A DNA stretch of 64,000 nucleotides from the NCBI GenBank assembly GCA_029237695.1, contig CM055266.1:121076569-121140568 (forward strand), written 5' to 3'. The DNA is from Conchocele bisecta. Lineage: Eukaryota > Mollusca > Bivalvia > Lucinida > Thyasiridae. The notes beneath the pieces were generated by a model, which made no database searches, was not told the DNA's origin, and saw only the letters and a program-made list of their open reading frames with translations. The position numbers were made by a program, and so were the translations under genes. Below, piece by piece: positions 48,401 to 54,861 of the stretch; position 1 is the first letter of the stretch, and the number at the start of each line of letters is the position of its first letter.

Positions 48401-49246
48401 GAAAATGGTACTTATAACATATATACCAATGACTAGAAAATGGTGCGTATAACATATATACCAATGACTAGAAATTGACTAGAAAATGGTACTCATAACA
48501 TATATACCAATGACTAGAAAATGGTACTCATAACATATATACCAATGACTAGAAAATGGTACTTATGACATATATACCAATGACTAGAAAATGGTACTTA
48601 TAACATATATACCAATGACTAGAAAATGGTACTTATGACATATATACCAATGACTAGAAAATGGTACTTATAACATATATACCAATGCAACTAAATATAC
48701 ATGTCTTTTCAGCTGCTCCCATTGAAAAGGTGGGCATATACAAAATATTCGCCCCATCAATAAAGTACATAGTTACTCAACCATCGTCAAATGTGAATGA
48801 AACTGCATACACCTATGTACACAATTATCATGCCAAACACCAAAAAGGGGGTGCTGGGGTGGAGGCGGGTGAATATTTTGTTTACATAAATTATCGTCAC
48901 GTGACTTGTGTAGCCAGGTGCGCAGCCAGAGGACGCGAATCCTGGCTGCAGGCGAGTATTCAGCTGGCCATCCAAAATAGATTATCTGCAATAATCATCT
49001 GTTACAGAACATGTATACGTTTAATTCATGCATGAACTAAATTTGTATCATTTGTGTTATTTCAGGCTTGCAATAATGAAGAAATCCGGATTTGACAATC
49101 ACATTTCAGTTAATGGCGTCACCGAATCAGTGCCAGACGCGACAACAGGCTTTGACAATAGTCTGTACTTTGAAGTACTCGCAATCAAGCAATCTGATTT
49201 ATTCAAATATTTTGAAGAAGAAAAAAAAAGACAAATATTTGCGTGA
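24261..49246 (+). CDS. Delta/Serrate/Lag-2-type Notch ligand gene (multi-exon, 5' exon not found)
   Basis: This gene would encode a single-pass membrane ligand for Notch receptors, acting between neighbouring cells. Eight exons join in consistent phase: 24261-24424, 37397-37532, 40806-40966, 41985-42220, 43777-43908, 45749-46080, 47804-47910 and 49066-49246. Together they total 1449 nt, 483 codons with the stop. Domains in order are MNNL (about residues 1-154), two overlapping DSL modules (about 160-240), EGF repeats 1-3 plus a partial fourth (about 240-385), a transmembrane helix (about 398-419) and a cytoplasmic tail (about 420-482). It is short for the family, since vertebrate Deltas usually have 6-8 EGF repeats. 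The signal-peptide exon is missing, either upstream or unrecognised. A shorter tail via 48091-48145 is also in phase. The host-gene call is firm; orthology to one Delta or Jagged gene is not. Confidence 0.93.
24386..24950 (+). repeat. Tandem array copying exon end plus 5' splice site
   Basis: The exon end and following intron start are repeated head to tail. Each unit has tatgaccccagcctcacgat, then ctgtgtcgactacccgtaag, then a C-rich tract ending ctactgagg. Potential donors (GTAAG) lie at 24425 (the genuine exon), 24594, 24717 and 24838, spaced 169, 123 and 121 bp. A fifth unit is cut at 24950 by the inserted 3.9-kb element. Translated in the exon's own frame, the units still read like the exon end (for example NYDPNLPICVDYP), each followed by a stop. 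Confidence 0.9.
24951..28811. mobile_element. 3.9-kb long-TIR element inside the splice-site array
   Basis: Outer ends TAGTCGAGTCG (24951) and CGACTCGACTA (to 28811) are inverted. The homology continues inward, with indels, through cagtatggtactactaacg, agaattcaagatggcgtcca and agatggcggcc to about 25392 on the left and 28490 on the right. Arms are therefore roughly 320-440 bp. No clear target duplication was found. The interior carries a minus-strand protein remnant (26323-27521). The superfamily is not identified. The array repeat unit resumes immediately at the right (acccgtaagcag), showing insertion into it. Confidence 0.8.
26323..27521 (-). pseudogene. Element-borne protein remnant with cysteine-rich C-terminus
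   Basis: Two minus-strand segments look protein-like. One is 27521-27267, containing KLYERLLVLSQKRNVSLENM and FELAPFAPAIFDDYGSMRKG. The other is 26724-26323, containing DYALIVHIKRDHLQTMIWKA, ISLYGWVVTNGVPIP and a Cys-rich stretch CGNNAHNACSRRICSCHGE followed by CIPFCKC. The order and a GW...P followed by spaced CxC cysteines resemble uncharacterised repeat-borne proteins I have seen in invertebrate genomes, but I cannot name the family. Frames differ and the middle is degenerate, so it is broken. It is the only coding trace in the 3.9-kb element. A host-gene fragment is the alternative. Confidence 0.35.
28812..28873 (+). repeat. Splice-site array unit, continued after the element
   Basis: The interrupted unit resumes as acccgtaagcagttaccacg with a potential donor at 28821 and the C-rich tract. 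It breaks off at ccccgcct, where a further ~490-bp insertion begins. Confidence 0.85.
28874..29363. other. About 490-bp insertion within the array
   Basis: This AT-rich stretch replaces the middle of an array unit. Near its right end, aattgctaccc and gggtagcaatt form a 12-bp-arm hairpin, and its left end contains a gctgcaattttacccattcc segment. Possibly another short insertion. No ORF of note and no clear target duplication. Confidence 0.5.
29364..29535 (+). repeat. Splice-site array, last two units
   Basis: Two more copies of gcgactatgaccccagcctc ... gtcgactacccgtaag follow, with potential donors at 29412 and 29528 (116 bp apart). The last copy lacks a few bases (cctcagtgtcgactaccc). Normal intron sequence begins after it. 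Confidence 0.88.
29717..30001 (+). repeat. GTAGCC foldback element, full copy in ligand intron
   Basis: Both ends are present (GTAGCCGATTTCAT... and ...GTTGGTGAAATAGGCTAC), with AAGTATACTT arms. The central palindrome has lost part of one side. Confidence 0.85.
30145..30199. repeat. Hairpin, about 28-bp arms
   Basis: Arms ggttcgacaatgtccagccg and cggctggacatggtcgaac pair with about three mismatches. The arms meet at aaacgttt. The 172-codon minus-strand ORF spanning it (30073-30591) shows no domain. Confidence 0.8.
30200..31059. other. Intron sequence, no exon seen
   Basis: AT-rich intron DNA of the ligand gene. No splice-supported coding block or element was recognised. Confidence 0.5.
31060..32490 (-). 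repeat. 1.4-kb inverted duplication, right arm
   Basis: Reverse-complement match to 14152-15555. This arm contains tgacgtcacgtg near 32451, a CRE-like palindrome overlapping an E-box. The other arm lacks the TGACGTCA part. See the left arm for alternatives. Confidence 0.85.
32491..33734. other. Intron sequence with (TCCG)n repeat
   Basis: A dispersed repeat with ccgtccgtctgtccgtccg near 32930 and a (tccg)n run at about 33147-33178 occupies the middle. Two to three short copies of gtttgcattaaagtttttgt follow near 33240-33305. No exon was recognised. Confidence 0.6.
33735..34250. repeat. Dispersed repeat sharing 'GACCTGCAGCCAGTCTGTAC', second copy
   Basis: Similar to 10840-11320. This copy also contains an internal inversion: taccggactacttttttgca near 33990 and acaaaagtagtccggtataa near 34055. 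The right part repeats ttttggccacggaaact-type sequence in reverse (gtttccgtggcgaaa near 34228). Confidence 0.75.
34610..34790 (+). repeat. TTAA-flanked TIR element, left fragment
   Basis: Starts right after TTAA (34606-34609) with aggtacatgcccatgcagta and keeps the acgagtgcccgctatac block. It breaks off near the gacgcgcggcggtaatag stretch. Confidence 0.75.
34791..35449. other. Intron sequence, no exon seen
   Basis: Contains a (gacg)n run at about 35124-35142 and part of the 10840-type dispersed repeat near 35210-35360. A 79-codon ORF at 34780-35019 has no domain I recognise. Confidence 0.5.
35450..35845. repeat. Complex tandem array of 21-24-bp subunits
   Basis: Subunits such as acaatataaagacgttcgta, aataataacacaaagtcggc and ataatataaaggtgtgtgta alternate in a higher-order unit of roughly 85-110 bp, about four times. 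Both strands stay open for long stretches only because the units lack stops. Confidence 0.85.
35880..36520. mobile_element. Long-TIR foldback element beside the assembly gap
   Basis: Left and right arms are inverted over about 190 bp, with indels. The left has tactgtctgtttgacgaaac ... ttagccttctttttatttcg ... gaatttaacatgggga. The right has the complements, ending in ttcgtgaaacagacagtagg. At the left end the terminal gactactgtctgt(a/t)t has been amplified into about seven 15-bp units (35885-35973). No ORF. The palindromic structure may have caused the gap that follows. Confidence 0.75.
36589..37088. other. Assembly gap of exactly 500 N
   Basis: A round 500-N placeholder. The 13 bases left of it (ttatttctctatg, 36576-36588) are identical to the 13 bases right of it (37089-37101), so the flanking contigs may simply overlap. 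Confidence 0.98.
37397..37532 (+). CDS. Notch ligand exon: MNNL domain, part 2
   Basis: The exon sits between a strong acceptor (ttcttgtttcttgcag) and donor gtagga. Its first base completes the CC of the previous exon to Pro. The reading frame then gives HSSECTEGTPQYDTGVYGNT, then NHITFGSTFNNGN and MEFRIIHWT, ending in phase 0. The cysteine, the T-x-V-x-G turn and the F...PM/PF-x-F...W ending follow the middle of MNNL domains. The frame is hidden because the GCA start codon region shares no ATG. The call rests on phase match on both sides plus the family pattern. Confidence 0.88.
37533..38238. other. Intron sequence, no exon seen
   Basis: Contains acaacaacaacagca (37650) and tgttgttgttgttgt (38002) triplet runs in opposite orientation. 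No coding block was recognised. Confidence 0.5.
38239..38727 (+). mobile_element. TTAA-flanked TIR element, full copy
   Basis: Ends aggtacatgtcccctcagca and tgagtaggcatgtacct are inverted. Flanking tetramers (tgaa, ttat) are decayed TTAA. Internal catatgcaaatg and cggttatcgcccc blocks match other copies. Confidence 0.8.
38951..39208. repeat. 'CTCTAAACCGGACACC' dispersed repeat, third copy
   Basis: Runs from ggaacctctctaaaccggac to aaacctctctaagacggaca, with a gtcatgtgatttttttcccg segment that also occurs near 22280. Confidence 0.55.
39262..39769 (+). mobile_element. TTAA-flanked TIR element, best-preserved copy
   Basis: Intact TTAA lies on both sides (39258-39261 and 39770-39773). The ends are agctacatgcccactcagta and its near complement. 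The interior carries cattttcatatgcaaatgag and atacgtggggtaattgtgaa. It encodes nothing, and the class is inferred as piggyBac-like from TTAA alone. Confidence 0.85.
39830..40065. repeat. 'GTGACTGGAGAAATGGGG' inverted-repeat element
   Basis: Family copy ending ccataagccccatttctcca then gtcacagccacac. The left end has diverged (atgtggctggataaatttgg). Confidence 0.8.
40066..40805. other. Intron sequence, no exon seen
   Basis: Contains a G-rich then C-rich stretch at 40525-40615 that forms an imperfect inverted repeat (caggcccgtagccggg near 40520 and tggctacgggcctg near 40628). The acceptor acctccattcag closes it. Confidence 0.6.
40806..40966 (+). CDS. Notch ligand exon: MNNL domain, part 3
   Basis: Read from TCT in phase 0 after acceptor ttacctccattcag. 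It encodes SAVKITIEVDDIDSYLGGDH, then KTSVIFDGNLV, SDDTWYDITFDYNYQ, ending in phase 2 before gtgagt. The amphipathic strand (KITIEV), the G-x-L turn and the W...(I/L)-x-(F/Y)-x-Y-x-(Y/V) end match the last part of MNNL/C2 domains just before DSL. The intron behind it begins with a 45-bp imperfect hairpin. Confidence 0.9.
40986..41080. repeat. Imperfect hairpin just after a splice donor
   Basis: Left arm ggtaactcttgcaatccagt... and right arm ...attacaagagttaccc pair over about 45 bp with roughly eight mismatches, closing at ccgtag/ctacgg. It starts about 20 bases into the intron. Confidence 0.8.
41081..41984. other. Intron sequence, no exon seen
   Basis: Short relatives of the (TCCG)-type repeat occur near 41530-41600. 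Two close copies of caccatgtgtgtacattc lie near 41690-41735. Ends with acceptor ccaattgttgcag. Confidence 0.6.
41985..42220 (+). CDS. Notch ligand exon: two overlapping DSL modules
   Basis: The first base completes Thr with the previous exon. The frame then gives a DSL pattern YCMDHYYGALCTDYCNP ... HYYTC ... GMIC RENYYGESC. The last C-RENYYGES-C segment also serves as the start of a second DSL pattern: CRENYYGESCLVHCQPQDSY, then AGHFTC, SGDGTPIC and, with the next exon, NDGWTGEMC. DSL is the module that binds Notch EGF repeats 11-12 in known ligands, with the aromatic YYG loop and H-(F/Y)-x-C landmarks visible in both. It ends in phase 1 before gtaggt. An inverted-repeat element begins about 30 bases into the following intron. 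Confidence 0.93.
42250..42474. repeat. 'ATTTTGTACCTTCGGACATC' inverted-repeat element next to splice donor
   Basis: Ends gattttgtatcttcggacat and atgtccgaaggtacaatatc are inverted. The inner arms attataatt... and tttacacaatttacaatatg are shared with 22757-22967. Confidence 0.85.
42475..43776. other. Intron sequence with repeated non-coding blocks
   Basis: A tRNA-like B-box (gagttcaatcctcac) at about 42780 marks a SINE-like stretch. From about 43160 to 43640, three diverged units share tggcaagaggaagaagcc, tatctcccctt-ggcggccattttta and caagttctagt. They form a loose tandem repeat of about 120-150 bp. Confidence 0.6.
43777..43908 (+). CDS. Notch ligand exon: EGF repeat 1 (calcium-binding type)
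   Basis: Phase 1 on both sides. The frame completes the second DSL module (GWTGEMC), then gives EDIDECRDKTDNPCLPNGSC, TNKDGSYSCVCDDAHTG. The D-I-D-E-C start plus N...GSYSC pattern is the calcium-binding EGF consensus. The last two cysteines of this repeat are supplied by the next exon (GRYC). A symmetric phase-1 EGF exon is the usual unit for exon shuffling. Confidence 0.92.
44425..44530. repeat. Imperfect hairpin, about 45-bp arms
   Basis: Left ttggaaaacgttaccccacc and right ggtggggtaacgttttcct pair. Inner parts (atacactat.../...gtagtgtat) also pair. Related sequence (actcggtaaattgccc, cccacccacccac) occurs near 37565-37610. Confidence 0.75.
44726..44867. repeat. 71-bp tandem duplication
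   Basis: Two nearly identical units beginning tacttaagaactgatttgaa lie head to tail in the EGF intron. Confidence 0.9.
45185..45405. repeat. 'GTGACTGGAGAAATGGGG' inverted-repeat element, full copy
   Basis: Ends atgtggctgtgactggagaa and ccatttctccatgcgcagcc are inverted. The interior contains tagtctgatcaggatctacg. Confidence 0.85.
45589..45640. repeat. Perfect 52-bp palindrome, no loop
   Basis: The left half (gtaactctgcagaatactcc, cgtatc) is the exact reverse complement of the right half. The arms are 26 bp with no spacer. Weaker pairing continues outward (agttgcggg/...cccacaact). It lies about 108 bases upstream of the next ligand exon. Confidence 0.95.
45749..46080 (+). CDS. Notch ligand exon: EGF repeats 2, 3 and juxtamembrane stalk
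   Basis: Acceptor accgattcag; phase 1 entry gives G-RYC, closing EGF 1. EGF 2 follows (CDDNPCSNHISLCNDILGGY, then QCVCDFGWTGDIC), then EGF 3 (CSSSPCRHNAKC, DSYECNCTDQWQGATC). A partial fourth repeat (CAERSCLNNGT) runs into a non-cysteine stalk VVNNTLSIH. It ends in phase 0 before gtatgt. Three full EGF repeats is few for a Delta-type ligand. The donor lies at the exact edge of a long minisatellite, and an alternative donor (cacgtataaa at 46045) cannot be excluded. Confidence 0.9.
46081..47730 (+). repeat. 1.6-kb minisatellite filling a ligand intron from the donor onward
   Basis: Degenerate units built from ggtagagtgttcaccatg, tattgaatgaatga and gaggaagagtgttca repeat dozens of times at about 20-33 bp. 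The array starts at the splice donor itself: exon end cac plus gtatgtattgcatgaatgag resembles the internal unit ca(cc)atgtattgcatgaatgag. Confidence 0.95.
47804..47910 (+). CDS. Notch ligand exon: transmembrane segment
   Basis: Phase 0 after acceptor ttggttgttgcag. The frame reads DSRVTRHWSIIQIVVIVIVL, TIAAIIVVWYISRRR. A 22-residue hydrophobic helix is followed by the Arg cluster expected as a cytoplasmic stop-transfer signal. It ends in phase 2 (AG) before gtatgt. This phase fits the acceptors at 48091 and 49066 equally well. Confidence 0.92.
48091..48145 (+). CDS. Notch ligand alternative last exon (short tail)
   Basis: Acceptor tgtctttgaatttcag is good and the phase matches the transmembrane exon (AG plus T gives Ser). 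The frame reads RRSGRRHYNDISGHFYR and stops at TGA 48143-48145. That gives a total coding length of 1323 nt (440 residues plus stop from the first known exon). It could be a genuine short-tail isoform or an unused site. No poly(A) signal was spotted close by. Confidence 0.5.
48361..48688 (+). repeat. 35-bp tandem repeat, about nine units
   Basis: Units gactagaaaatggtacttat plus aacatatataccaat repeat with few changes. One unit contains a partial doubling (gactagaaattgactagaaa). The units are contiguous with no unique spacers. Confidence 0.95.
49066..49246 (+). CDS. Notch ligand last exon (long cytoplasmic tail)
   Basis: Acceptor tttgtgttatttcag; AG plus G gives Arg after the transmembrane exon. 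The frame reads LAIMKKSGFDNHISVNGVTE, TTGFDNSLYFEVLAI and a charged end FKYFEEEKKRQIFA, stop TGA 49244-49246. FDNSLY is an N-x-x-Y motif of the kind bound by PTB domains (inferred). The C-terminal PDZ-binding motif of vertebrate Delta ligands is absent. Conserved lysines (KK, K, KK) could serve the ubiquitination that drives ligand endocytosis. Confidence 0.82.
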
Positions 49247-49738
49247 TTAGTTCAGGCGGTAGTGTAACCATGTAACAGTGACTTTCTTGTTGCACATTTT
49301 AATATTAATTGTTCTACGCAAATGCATAATGTTTCCTGTACATCAGTTATGTAGTGTGGTTTACCATTTCAATAACACATACTATTACACATTGATTGGA
49401 AACACTGTGCATGTAGATCCAGATGACATGTAACCACAGTCTATATGTATTGAAAAAAAAAATCACAATTTTCTAATCATCTGGAACAATATGAAGATCA
49501 GCATGGAAGTGTTCATATGGACCATCGATAATACCATCGTAGTCGTTACTTAAAAAGATAGGAACTTCACATTAACAACGTTTTCTTGTTAACAATTATT
49601 GGATTTACATTTATTGAGCATAGGCTGTATATGCAGTCTATGCTCAATAAATGTAAATCCACCAATTGAAATTTCCAGACGATCATAAATTTGCACCTTT
49701 TAGTCATAAGAAGTTTAGTGAAACGGGCCCCTGGTTCC
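49247..49738. other. Probable 3' UTR and downstream flank
   Basis: Follows the ligand stop codon. A hairpin at 49601-49660 has 22-bp perfect arms (ggatttacatttattgagca, ta) and a 16-base loop. Its right arm contains caataaatg, a possible poly(A) signal context. Confidence 0.6.
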
Positions 49739-49958
49739 AGGATATCTGTGTGATCAGGATATCTGTGTGATCAGGATATCTGTGTGATCAGGATATCTGT
49801 GATCAGGATATCTGTGTGATAAGGATATCTGTGTGATAAGGATATCTGTGTGATCAGGATATCTGTGTGACCTGGTTCCAGGATATCTGTGTGATCAGGA
49901 TATCTGTGTGACCTGGTTCCAGGATATCTGTGTGATCAGGATATCTGTGTGATCAGGA
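49739..49958. repeat. 16-17-bp tandem repeat
   Basis: Roughly a dozen copies of gatcaggatatctgtgt occur, some replaced by cctggttccaggatatctgtg, which forms a higher-order pattern. Confidence 0.93.
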
Positions 49959-52328
49959 TTGTTTGTGCTAGTTCTACTGTTCATATCACCACTGACGGTT
50001 ACTTTACCCATAGTTTTGTATTTGATTACCATGAAATCAATATCCTGATTGCATGGCAATACTAAACATCATCATATATTACAATGATGAAACATGTTAA
50101 AATGCAATGTACACAAAGATATTTTCACTAATTGGAAGAAGGGGGCTGATGGAATTCATAAGTCGGAAAATGCGATATAACACATTAATGAACAGCCACT
50201 GTATCTAGTGTACCAAACGATATATCTCTTCACAGCCGTACATGTGAATACAGACGTTATTCACAGTTATTTACCGTTAGTAAACAACCATTTGATCGCG
50301 ACAGGCCTTACTTTGACCAGACTGCCCGTGGTCAACTGCGCTAACTTAATAAAGAGCAACTGTGCCAAGTATTCTCCTGTGCAGATTTACAGTATTACAT
50401 TACATTACATTACTAATCATAAACACTGTATACTCTAATCAGACTGTAGGATTCCACAGGCTGACCCAAAGCATCAGTGATTGAAATAAATTATACTTCA
50501 CATCATGTCCTTATTGCAGCTTACTGATGTATAAATCAGTGCATTTAGAGCAGAACTGTCTGATCTGGCCCATCTTGGTCGCAATAGCATTTACAATATT
50601 TACAACACACTGCGAACGTAATACGACTTAATCAAATGAATGTACAGACGACTGGGTTAGGAGTAAACATGTGTTTCCCCATAGAGTAATGAAAGTCGTC
50701 CAGAAAATTCACGTTACAATTGTAACATGTTAAAATTGGCAATATTCTCATATATTGTACAGGGTGCAGACTGATATTCGATTGAATCGTAACATAAAAT
50801 GCATGGCTAATGTTAGTGAACGTTTCAATCGAGTTCGCCCTTCGTTTTACAAATACAATAAATTGCTAATGCAATTAGTCAGAGTGACATGCAACAAAAA
50901 CACATGAGAATAATATGCCATTACAATACTCACGGAATGCTCCCACATGCCAATCCTGTAATCGTTATTATTTACACGTAAGCACGACGAATTAATGAAT
51001 CAATAATATTTGATTAAGGGAGATAATCTACAACATCGGATACATGCCATACGGCTTTTATTGACCAAGGGTTTGGTCGAAACGGGGCCAAATAACTCAG
51101 TTAAATTAAATAGTGCAGTATTATCGAGGATACGATAACACTGCGTAGAATTGCCGGTCTTGGCAAGATTCATACTTAAATGGCAGCATTAGAAAGTAAC
51201 AACATATGTACTCACCAATTTCCAGTGAAAAACTTGCGCTCCAATGTCACAAGAATGAAATTGAATGTCAGACTGATAATATATGGTGCTACAACGAATA
51301 TATACCCCCACCCTAGTGCATGACTATCCCATGTAGTCTGCTTGTCGATGTAAAACTTATGTGCCACATTTGGCTTACAATTTTACGTAAGTGGACTAAT
51401 GATCTGACAGTCGGTCTAGCTCATGAGATATCTGGTGAATTAGTCTGAAATACTTCAGTCATAAATAGGTATGACTTACTAGGTAATTAGGCTAGCATCT
51501 AAGTCTGCATATACAGTGTAGATCACCCAGATACGACCAGTACAAAATCCAATACTGGTGGTTCGTGCGCGGTTTTCGGATAAAGCGCTATTCCCTCCAG
51601 CGGTGTACTCCACGGGCGATATTTCACACACCAATACCTATTCGACCGTCGTGTACTAGAATATTCGATTACTGCTCTAGACTATGTGACCCGTGTTACA
51701 ATTAATGGATGATAAAGAATATAGTCGGCTACGATTCGTGACACTCGTTACGGTATCCTATACGGCACATGGAGTGGCCAAGTAGGTCATCTTTCTGTGT
51801 TCCAGTTTCACCTCTTCTGGCGTTTGACAAGAATGTACATAATTATATTCCATCACATTTACAAATCAGGTATTTTTTAATCAAAGGATGATCGCGTTTT
51901 GAATGTCTGCTTAACTATGTCTGAGATACTTATATCTACAGGGCTGGCCATTTCCTAACACATTTCCTAACACATTTCCACACCGAAAGCATTTATTATC
52001 CCCTCGTCGATAGACAAGAGTGTATATATAGCGTTATACCATATATATACGTGCCAGTGTGTGTACGTACGTAAGTTAGTATCACCTTCCATTTCTTATT
52101 AACTTATGAAGAACTAGATCGATTTTAATAATTGTTGGCCACACTTTGTATCTAGGGATGATGTTTTGTTTAGCAAACACCAACACATCAATGTCACTGA
52201 GGACTTGTGTTTATTTTATTATCAAGGCTGCCAGCAAGGGGATTTGTATAGTGATAACAAGCCCTTCATTTCGAAGTTATACCTCTTTGTAAATTATGTC
52301 TACCTTGAGCGTTTATTTTCTTACTTAA
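49959..52328. other. No gene seen
   Basis: About 2.4 kb of AT-rich sequence. Short attacatt doublets occur near 50395-50412. A (TCCG)-family-like fragment lies near 52000-52200. No exon with domain or phase support was recognised. Confidence 0.5.
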
Positions 52329-52506
52329 CCCTTACAATGCTGAATTATATTGTGTCGTCCGCTGTTTATGTTTTATTTGTCACTATGCTCATAAACAACA
52401 ATGGAAATGATTCTAAGGTGTTGTCAAACCATGTTTTTACTGAGAAAGAATGCAAAATATGAGAAAAAAACAGCAGACAGAATTTTCGGTTCCCGTCTTT
52501 GAAGGG
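52329..52506. mobile_element. TTAA-flanked short inverted-repeat element
   Basis: TTAA lies on both sides (52325-52328 and 52507-52510). Ends CCCTTACAATG and its counterpart CTTTGAAGGG are inverted, and gtcgtccgctgttt/aacagcagac pair inside. TTAA plus CCCTT termini are typical of piggyBac-type MITEs. No ORF from the element itself. Confidence 0.7.
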
Positions 52507-52591
52507 TTAATGTCTCCTGCCAGTGGTGAAACTTCATGTTTTCCATCACTCGTATTTACCTATGCTGAAAAATGCTTCAGGATCACCCTAG

Positions 52592-52653
52592 CTCAACCAT
52601 TGTCCAGGACGAATGGCATATCATCAACCATTGTCCAGGACGAATGGCATATC
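52592..52653. repeat. 31-bp tandem duplication
   Basis: Two copies of tcaaccattgtccaggacga plus atggcatatca lie just before the next foldback element. Confidence 0.9.
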
Positions 52654-52654
52654 A

Positions 52655-52844
52655 GTAGCCTATTTCACCAACATTGCAAAGTATACTATTCTAGCAAATT
52701 ATACTTTGAGGGAGTAATCATTTATTTTTCCTGAAATGCATTATTTCCCACTGCATATATTTGATGATTAAAAGTATGCAGAATTATTATACTGAATTTA
52801 TTACATTATCACAGCCAAAATGCAATGTTAGTGAAATAGGCTAC
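52655..52844 (+). repeat. GTAGCC foldback element, internally deleted
   Basis: Both ends are present (GTAGCCTATTTCACCAACAT and GTTAGTGAAATAGGCTAC). The second half of the central palindrome and the right AAGTATACTT arm are missing. Confidence 0.85.
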
Positions 52845-52917
52845 TGGACCTTAGCTACATTGATTCCCTCGAGGCATACTTAAATAATATATTTTTCTAC
52901 ATACATAGTTATGCAGT

Positions 52918-54861
52918 ATTGCCTCGGTGTTTTGACTGTACGCTCACAGTCGGCATTTCTCGTTCTCTGTCTACGACATTTCTCGTTCTCTGTCTCTATG
53001 GGCAATCATGTATATACATGTATGTATCACATCATTTCAAATTGCGGCTATAACAGTTTATATAGGACACGTTCTGCTCATACAAATATTAGAATAACAT
53101 TATTTGGACATATTTTTCCCAGTTTCTTCTGCATAGAGTAAAGTAATAGCATACCATAGGTTTCTTAATATTTGTTTTATGAAATCAGTAGACTGGTTTA
53201 ATAAATATCATATTAAATCACATACAGTCCTCTATATTATAGACTAACTACTTTGAGGGAGAACTTTTCAATTTAAGGATAAATTTATTATTTTTTATTA
53301 TACTGAATGTATTACATTATCACAGCCATTTTGTTAGTTCTATATGACATAATACATTTCGGGAAAAACAAATGATTACTCCCTCAAAGTATACTTTGCT
53401 AGATAAGTATACTTTGTAATTTTGATGAAATAGGCTACTGGTAGCGACCATTAGTATTGACGACAAAACCTCAGGAGCAGGACTAAAGTACACACAAGAT
53501 GACTAAGAAACATACATGTATATGGAGGTAGTAATGTAACTACATGATCTGGAAAAGGTATTTAAACCACTATGTCAAAACATCGTTGAATGTATGTTTA
53601 ACTAACTACATGTAGGTTTTCATTTCTGTATATGGGGTGACCATTTCACTTTTTTATGATTTTCATACGCCTTCATACGTACTGACAGGATATCAAAAAT
53701 GTTTCACGGCACCGTGTTTCACGGCACATACGCACTGTGTTGATAAAACAATAACATGTACACCCAAGTCAATTGAATTTGCATTTCACTGACAACATAA
53801 TAATACAGTCTGTTTCAAATAACTCGCGATTTGCCTAGAAATTAGCAACACTTTTATGTTTCGTCTAATCACAGAAACAAACAACTGGAGGTGATGAAAA
53901 TAAACATATACGAGTATTTCCAAATAATGCCGTTTATTTTATACAATATTTCAAAAATAATGTTCCAATTGCCGCGTTCTTTAATTTGTTTTATTGCTAA
54001 GTTTCATTTTACGTTAGTACCCATCCTCTCCTTGTGATGCAAATTTATTTCTACTTTGTATTTGTCCTGTCATGTATAATTATACAGTTACTTTTAGTTG
54101 ATGATTCTCTTTCTGTGATATTGTTTATTATTAAACATGTATAATGTGCAGGTTTAATGTTTATGCGTAGTATACAAGTCATGCTTTTGTTAGTTTATCA
54201 CAAATCAATTGTTTTTGATCATCTATATGTATACGCCTTTTAATACGTTTCCCGACATGGGTCGATAATTCAGTAATCTTTCCCCAATACTACAATATGT
54301 TACACAACATGTGGCAAACATTGTGAAATCTAAAACGTCTGAAAAGTGGGTTCTTGGTGTTTGCAGAATTGTTGTGATAATTCAGTACACACCATTTTAT
54401 CTCAAAGTCACTGGTGATGTATACGCCGTAAGCGTGTAATGCATGAAGCTGAAAAATGCACGTGTTTTCTGACGAATTGCAACTCAGCTCTACGTTAATA
54501 GTTATCGAATAAGTATTTTCGTCTAGTAACCGGCGCAAATTCCTTGCGCCGGTTACTAGACGAAAATGCGTTTATGCGATATATTGTATATGTAAGAAGA
54601 TTGCATCTCGTCACGAGACCGGTTAATTATTTCATCTTGAAAAAATGTTGCTCTGGTGCGGCGTGCAGCATCATGCAAGTGCTACTGTCGGGCTGCATAG
54701 ATATGCTTGATCAGAATGTTCTGTCTGTAACGCAGTGCGACTTGCGTTAGAGACAGAACATTCGGGTTATGATGTGCTGTCTGGAAAAATGAACTTCGAA
54801 CTACTTCAGGTGCATCAGCGGCGTTAGCATTGGCGTTAGTTTGTCCGTCTGACGTCAATAT
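52918..54861 (+). repeat. Long duplicated segment, copy B
   Basis: Direct-orientation match to 1-2928 with about 890 bp less, because it lacks the 571-1461 insertion. It includes its own GTAGCC foldback copy (53246-53438) and the perfect hairpin 54515-54567. No coding content was recognised. Confidence 0.9.
54515..54567. repeat. Perfect hairpin, 24-bp arms
   Basis: Arms attttcgtctagtaaccggc, gcaa and the exact complement flank the 5-base loop attcc. Confidence 0.95.

Noticed and set aside
48361..48688. Regular 35-bp repeats resembling a CRISPR array
   Set aside because: Units are contiguous with no unique spacers, and the context is an animal gene. It is a minisatellite.
48661..49035. 124-codon ORF with a protein-like stretch (TQPSSNVNETAYTYVHNY) after acceptor ttttcag at 48712
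   Set aside because: The acceptor would need a phase-1 upstream exon, which the transmembrane exon is not, and no good donor follows. Kept out of the gene model.
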